Part shown: positions 60,377-64,000 of the stretch, in pieces
How the letters are laid out: every line of letters begins with the position of its first letter
How positions within the stretch are numbered: the first letter of the stretch is position 1
From: Paenibacillus_E sp040812395
Lineage (GTDB): Bacteria; Bacillota; Bacilli; Paenibacillales; NBRC-103111
Assembly (NCBI RefSeq): GCF_040812395.1
Contig: NZ_JBFNXH010000012.1
Coordinates: 118,552-182,551, forward strand
DNA: 64,000 nucleotides
Direction: 5' to 3'
Made by a program: the position numbers and the translations under genes
Notes under the pieces: generated by a model
The model's database searches: none
What the model was told of the DNA's origin: nothing
What the model saw: only the letters and a program-made list of their open reading frames with translations

Positions 60377-61324
60377 CTACTTTTGTTTTGGGTAAGGTCT
60401 GTAATGAGGTGCTTCATAATTACTACCATCTTTTTTCTTCAAAATATGCTCGTAGATTTTTTCTCCAGTATTCTTATTTGTAAATTCCTTTTCAATACTT
60501 TGACCGCCTTTATTTCTCATACCAGTTGTTGGTGAAGTTGTTTCAGCAGTTTCTTCCCAATCATCTGGATTATTCTCGATATCTTCTAAGTTTTTCTTAA
60601 ATTTCTCTTGTTTTTCTTTTACTGGTCCTTCTTGCGGAGTATCACCTTCCATTCCCAACAACAGAACAAAAGGAGAATATCTTAATCCAAATACCAGAGC
60701 ATTCCCAAGATTTCCTAGGGATTCTCCTACACCGCCCCAATTAATACTACTACCAGATTGGGGTAAGGAAATAGCACCTAAATTTGCTGATTTACCACCT
60801 ACAGGTTGTGGTGTGCTTGGAGTAGGATTTAAGATTTCTTTTAGTGTCTTGGATATTTTTTCGCCTACACCTTTTGCATAATGAGCTAAGTCACTCTCAT
60901 AATGCGTATTTGTTTGGGCACTGCCCCCACCATAGTCACAAGCTCCTGAATGTGAATAATTAACTCCATTCACTGTTGATTCGCACCAATTACCCGTAGG
61001 ATCAACATTCGTCAATGGATTATTCTCAACATAAGTAAACCTATTCTGACTCAGCGGATTATCAATCTGCCCTTCGTAACTATCCTCTCCAACAAACCTT
61101 CACATCGACGGATCATACCATCTAGCCCTTAAATATTGCAGCCCAATCTTATTATCCATCATCTCAATGCTAAGCTTCGTCGTCACCGTGTCCGTTTTAT
61201 CTATGGTACCTTGAATGGATAAAAAGAAAGAACGGCTATTTTCTGGATCGTCTAAAATAATAGATAGCCCATAGAACAGCGTTCCTGAATCCTCTAAGAT
61301 AGCGGTAGATGAATAACGAAGCAA
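60377..61324 (-). pseudogene. Rhs-family C-terminal end with unknown tip, broken by a stop codon
   Basis: The frame carries the Rhs core end GLQYLRARWYDPSM, then a TGA at 61102-61100, and continues in frame as RFVGEDSYEGQIDNPLSQNRFTY to the NVDPTG boundary, after which a ~200-residue variable tip follows. In the second Rhs fragment (62673-63518) the same place reads DPSMGRFVGEDTY, so a glycine codon became TGA. The segment before the core end also lacks about 25 residues of the usual QYDIFGN region and starts with unrelated sequence. The tip (EKEFTNKNTGEKIYEHILKK...HYRPYPKQK) is not a family I recognise. Without the ~1500-residue core it cannot be delivered by the normal route. Confidence 0.75.
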
Positions 61325-61412
61325 CTGCCACTACAACTAGCCCCCAAAATGAGAATAGTTTCAATTACGTTCGTCCCTTCCAATAATAGTGAGATAATTC
61401 CATCTTACTACA

Positions 61413-61977
61413 TCAATTAACTTCTGTCTGCGCTGGCATCAGATACGCTTGCTTTATTCTCATCATCCACTGTACGACATTAGCCAATTTACGCATGACG
61501 CATACATAGGCTTGATGTTTGGTCTTACCTTGTTTCTGTTTGCTCTCAAAGTAAGCGTATAAAACTGGATTCGTGGCTTCTTTCCTGTTCTTAGGTACGG
61601 TAATCTGCTTTATTGCAAGCCTATAGAATAGATCATGCAAAATTCTATTCCCATAAAGATTCTTCTTCATTTCGTACTTGCCACCTGTTCCACGAACAAT
61701 TGGAGCAATGCCCAGCATACATAGCAAACACTATCAGCCGTAGTGAAGCGGTTAATGTCACAATTTCACTGATGAATGCACATGCAGTAAGGAATTCCAT
61801 GCCTGTCATGGTTTCAAGCTGAGAGCCCAGTGTTTTTACCAGCTTTTTTAGTTCCCTTTCCATACCTTTAACTTCCTGTTGGTAGTGGCGAATATTGCGT
61901 ACTAACGAACGTACCATTTCGTTACGCTTTGCTTGGAAATCAGATTCAGTATGACCATCAGCTTGAATCGTCGCCAT
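61413..61977 (-). pseudogene. IS110-family transposase remnant with frameshifts
   Basis: Three frames together give a transposase middle and end: an internal helical part to LTACAFISEIVTLTA, then RFTTADS in a second frame, and GIAPIVRGTGGKYEMKKNLYGNRILHD...KQAY in a third. The last part aligns with the intact copy at the right edge (GIAPVMRASGNKFAMRKNHFGNRELHD). The N-terminal DEDD catalytic part is missing. It is an old, inactive copy. Confidence 0.8.
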
Positions 61978-62165
61978 GATATGTACAGCTTTGGACTATC
62001 CGCTTACACAAAAAAACGCTTAAAAGTGATCTTAGAGCGTCTGATTTCATTATATTTGCTATTCTATGCTTCACATGAAATTGGAGATTTAAGCAATCAT
62101 TATCCCTCTCATAACTCTCTGAGCGGTTATTATGTTGTTAGCGATACAGCGGCAGAAAAAGAAAA

Positions 62166-62190
62166 CCGCCAAGCGATAGTCGCAAGGCGG
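62166..62190 (-). terminator. Cassette-end hairpin, copy 3
   Basis: CCGCCAAGCGATAGTCGCAAGGCGG is identical to copy 1. On the minus strand it is followed by TTTTCTTTTTCTG, and it lies 7 bp after the stop at 62198, so it works as a terminator for that gene. I see no gene in 61978-62165. Confidence 0.7.
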
Positions 62191-62197
62191 TAGACGG

Positions 62198-62653
62198 TTA
62201 GTTTCTATTTCGTATTTCTTGTAAATAACTTATTGTTACATCCAACATAGAATAATACTCTTCTTCATCGATTTTTTCATTAAAAGTGAATGAATTTTCT
62301 TTCCTTGCTATATAAGCTCTACTAAGAGTTACCAAAAAATCATCGAGCAATCTGATATTATCATTCCAATATTCTGATGTCACTTTATTTAAAGAATTGA
62401 TAACTTCACCATCATATAATTCACCTACAATAGGATTATTAGAGATTCTGATCAGTGCCTCCCAGAGTACAAAGTTAAGATGTTTTTTTTGTCTGATAAG
62501 TCTTGCAAGATCACCATCGGGAAGTTTTTCTAGTGAGAAATCAAGAATACTTTGATACCATTCTGATAAAGGAGCTGATTCAATTGTTTTCACATGGAAA
62601 GTTAGCCCCTCAATTTTTCTAATTGCCGAGATAGTTAGTCCTCTATCAATCAT
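62198..62653 (-). CDS. CdiI-type contact-dependent inhibition immunity protein
   Basis: The 151-residue helical protein resembles a family of CDI/Rhs immunity proteins in the block LPDGDLARLIRQKKHLNFVLWEALIRISNNPIVGELYDGEVINSL. AAGGGAG precedes the ATG. It begins 19 bp after the end of the Rhs toxin-28-like tip, so it is the probable cognate immunity protein. The product would bind the toxin in the cytoplasm. Confidence 0.7.
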   Translation of the reverse strand: MIDRGLTISAIRKIEGLTFHVKTIESAPLSEWYQSILDFSLEKLPDGDLARLIRQKKHLNFVLWEALIRISNNPIVGELYDGEVINSLNKVTSEYWNDNIRLLDDFLVTLSRAYIARKENSFTFNEKIDEEEYYSMLDVTISYLQEIRNRN

Positions 62654-62672
62654 TGAATATCCAACTCCCTTA

Positions 62673-63518
62673 CTATTTTTGAGGGTACTTTTCCTTTATT
62701 TTATCGACTCTATCAAGTATCTCTTTTCCTTGACTAACCGCTTCTTCAAATTTCTTTCTTATTTCCGGATTTAATTTAGGATTATTTAAACTACCTTCCA
62801 GACCACGTACGGCTTTCCTTAATCCCGCAGCAGCATTCTCAACCTCAGTTTTGTGATCCCATGGCTCACCGTCTTCATCGAGTATGGGATCTCCATTCAG
62901 ATCCCTTTCATATGCTTCTAAATGTCTATCATCTAAATGGGGGAGATTCGCAGCAGCCCTTTTAAGCGAAGCTGCCTGTGAATCTGTAAGTTTACCTTCA
63001 TCTTCTGGAGTTCGTTCTTCTTCATGGCTATCTTCTTTTTTACCCTCACTGCTATCGCTATTAAAAGCAGCTTTTACTTTTCCCCAAACCATACTAAATC
63101 CAACAATTACGCTAGCACGCATAGCGTCATACCCAGCTTGTGCAGGTGTATAACCACTACTTTTTACTGGAGTTGCACTAAGAGCAGCAGAACCTGCCAA
63201 AATACCTTCTAGTGCTGAAATTAAAGAAAGTATATCATGACCACTAGGATCAGTATAAATAAGTGGATTATTCTTTACATAAGAAAACCTATTCTGACTC
63301 AAAGGATTGCTGATTTGCCCAGCATACGTATCCTCCCCAACAAACCGCCCCATACTCGGGTCATACCATCGAGCCCTTAAATATTGCAGCCCAACCTTAT
63401 CATCCATCATTTCACCGCTATACTTAAACGGCTGTGGCAGGTTCTCCTGCTGACTAACAATATTTCCAAAGATGTCATACTGGTACGAATTAAGCTTCGT
63501 CGTACCCGTTGCATCCAT
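62673..63518 (-). CDS. 5'-truncated Rhs fragment with a polymorphic toxin type 28-like tip
   Basis: 281 residues. The end of an Rhs core (NSYQYDIFGNIVSQ, GLQYLRARWYDPSMGRFVGEDTY, NPLSQNRFSYVKNNPLIYTDPSG) is followed by a variable tip of about 190 residues ending in LDDRHLEAYERDLNGDP...WDHKTEVENAAAGLRK. This is the pattern I associate with bacterial toxin 28 (Ntox28), a predicted RNase. The core is cut: in-frame Rhs-like residues (NGHGDVVNL) extend only about ten codons upstream of the nominal ATG before a TAG. No secretion signal remains, so it is an orphan tip that could recombine into a full Rhs gene elsewhere. A CdiI-like immunity gene follows. Confidence 0.72.
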   Translation of the reverse strand: MDATGTTKLNSYQYDIFGNIVSQQENLPQPFKYSGEMMDDKVGLQYLRARWYDPSMGRFVGEDTYAGQISNPLSQNRFSYVKNNPLIYTDPSGHDILSLISALEGILAGSAALSATPVKSSGYTPAQAGYDAMRASVIVGFSMVWGKVKAAFNSDSSEGKKEDSHEEERTPEDEGKLTDSQAASLKRAAANLPHLDDRHLEAYERDLNGDPILDEDGEPWDHKTEVENAAAGLRKAVRGLEGSLNNPKLNPEIRKKFEEAVSQGKEILDRVDKIKEKYPQK

Positions 63519-63642
63519 GAGATTAACTACATCGCCATGACCATTCTATCTATAATACCTTTCACGGCCATAAAACAAGGGATGAGTCTCGCTCACCCCT
63601 CCATTTTAACATAAACTCCCATAGGATTGTTTGTTTTACGGC

Positions 63643-64000
63643 TCACTGTGCTTGTGGTAGCGGTTCTTCTGGCATCACATAGGCTTGCTTCGTGGTCATC
63701 AGGTAATACACGATGTTCACCAGCTTCCGCATCACGCATACATAAGCCTGCTGACGTGTCTTTCCTTGCCGCATCTTGCTTTCGAAGTAGGCATGAAGAT
63801 GCGGATTCGTGGCTTGCTTTCGGTTCTTCGGCACGGTGATTTGCTTGATCGCCAGCTTGTGGAACAAGTCGTGTAGCTCCCGATTGCCGAAGTGATTCTT
63901 CCGCATGGCGAACTTGTTGCCAGAAGCGCGCATCACCGGAGCGATTCCGGCGTACATGGCCAGCTTTTGCGGTGTCGGGAAGCGGTGAATGTTCCCGATC
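63643..64000 (-). CDS. IS110-family transposase, C-terminal part (cut by window edge)
   Basis: At least 119 residues, open to the right edge. They include GNIHRFPTPQKLAMYAGIAPVMRASGNKFAMRK, the Transposase_20 region of IS110 transposases with its conserved serine in ASGN, followed by LRxxLHKLA-like helices. Compared with the broken copy at 61413-61977 it has no frameshift, so the element may be intact. The two copies flank the second Rhs tip and its immunity gene. Confidence 0.85.
   Translation of the reverse strand, partial: IGNIHRFPTPQKLAMYAGIAPVMRASGNKFAMRKNHFGNRELHDLFHKLAIKQITVPKNRKQATNPHLHAYFESKMRQGKTRQQAYVCVMRKLVNIVYYLMTTKQAYVMPEEPLPQAQ

Overview
The window looks like chromosomal DNA of a Gram-positive, spore-former-type bacterium of the Paenibacillaceae (Paenibacillus/Cohnella-like). 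The evidence is mid GC content, strong AGGAGG-type ribosome binding sites with some TTG/GTG starts, a Bacillus-type Fnr with a C-terminal cysteine cluster, an IDEAL-domain-like protein, a large three-SLH-repeat surface enzyme, and abundant intergenic palindromic repeats. Genus is an inference; no rRNA or tRNA is present.

Region 1 (1-12.9 kb), redox and housekeeping. The tail of a thioredoxin-like gene is followed by a GAF / response regulator / PAS-histidine kinase operon resembling the NreA/NreC/NreB nitrate-oxygen system, then fnr, and a convergent hemerythrin-like gene. After a long repeat array come a universal stress protein gene, proline catabolism genes (putB-rocA) and an MreB-family gene. 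Both the hemerythrin and usp leaders carry Fnr boxes with a correctly placed -10 element, so a small anaerobic regulon is visible. Further on are an IDEAL-like gene with its own operator-promoter, the fused debris of a Bce-type resistance module, and two small CxxC proteins.

Region 2 (13.0-51.1 kb), a secondary-metabolite locus. After a divergent EamA-transporter/LysR pair, a ten-gene, roughly 30.6-kb minus-strand operon (45582 down to 14929) encodes five NRPS proteins, a DUF1360 membrane protein, a serine O-acetyltransferase, a type I PKS (KS-AT-DH-KR-ACP), a CrtI-like FAD enzyme and a type II thioesterase. Domain order is colinear: C-A-T / C-A(Ser)-T / C-A-T-E / C-A(Ile or Val type)-T-E / C-A-MT-T-TE. 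Modules 1, 3 and 5 share one signature (read as DLYDFSLVWK) that most resembles cysteine-type codes, and the in-cluster serine acetyltransferase fits a cysteine demand. I predict a polyketide-capped, N-methylated pentapeptide, X-Ser-D-X-D-(Ile/Val)-NMe-X. A ComA-like orphan response regulator (50419-51075) and a ComA-box-like palindrome 148 bp before the first NRPS gene suggest ComA-type control. A TetR-controlled ABC exporter plus methyltransferase operon lies beside the cluster and may be its export or immunity unit.

Region 3 (51.3-64 kb), surface and conflict genes. These are an SLH-anchored GH5 mannanase-like enzyme with duplicated carbohydrate-binding-like modules and a cre-like site, a membrane diguanylate cyclase with a vestigial duplicate of its 3' end, and an Rhs toxin-tip/immunity graveyard. 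The last has two Rhs ends, three immunity-type genes, repeated hairpins that end cassettes, and two IS110-family transposase copies, one frameshifted and one cut by the window edge.

Palindromic intergenic repeats built on GGAACTA..GTGCGTTA and its complement occur singly, as dispersed elements of about 250-520 bp (three copies), and as a 1.2-kb tandem array.
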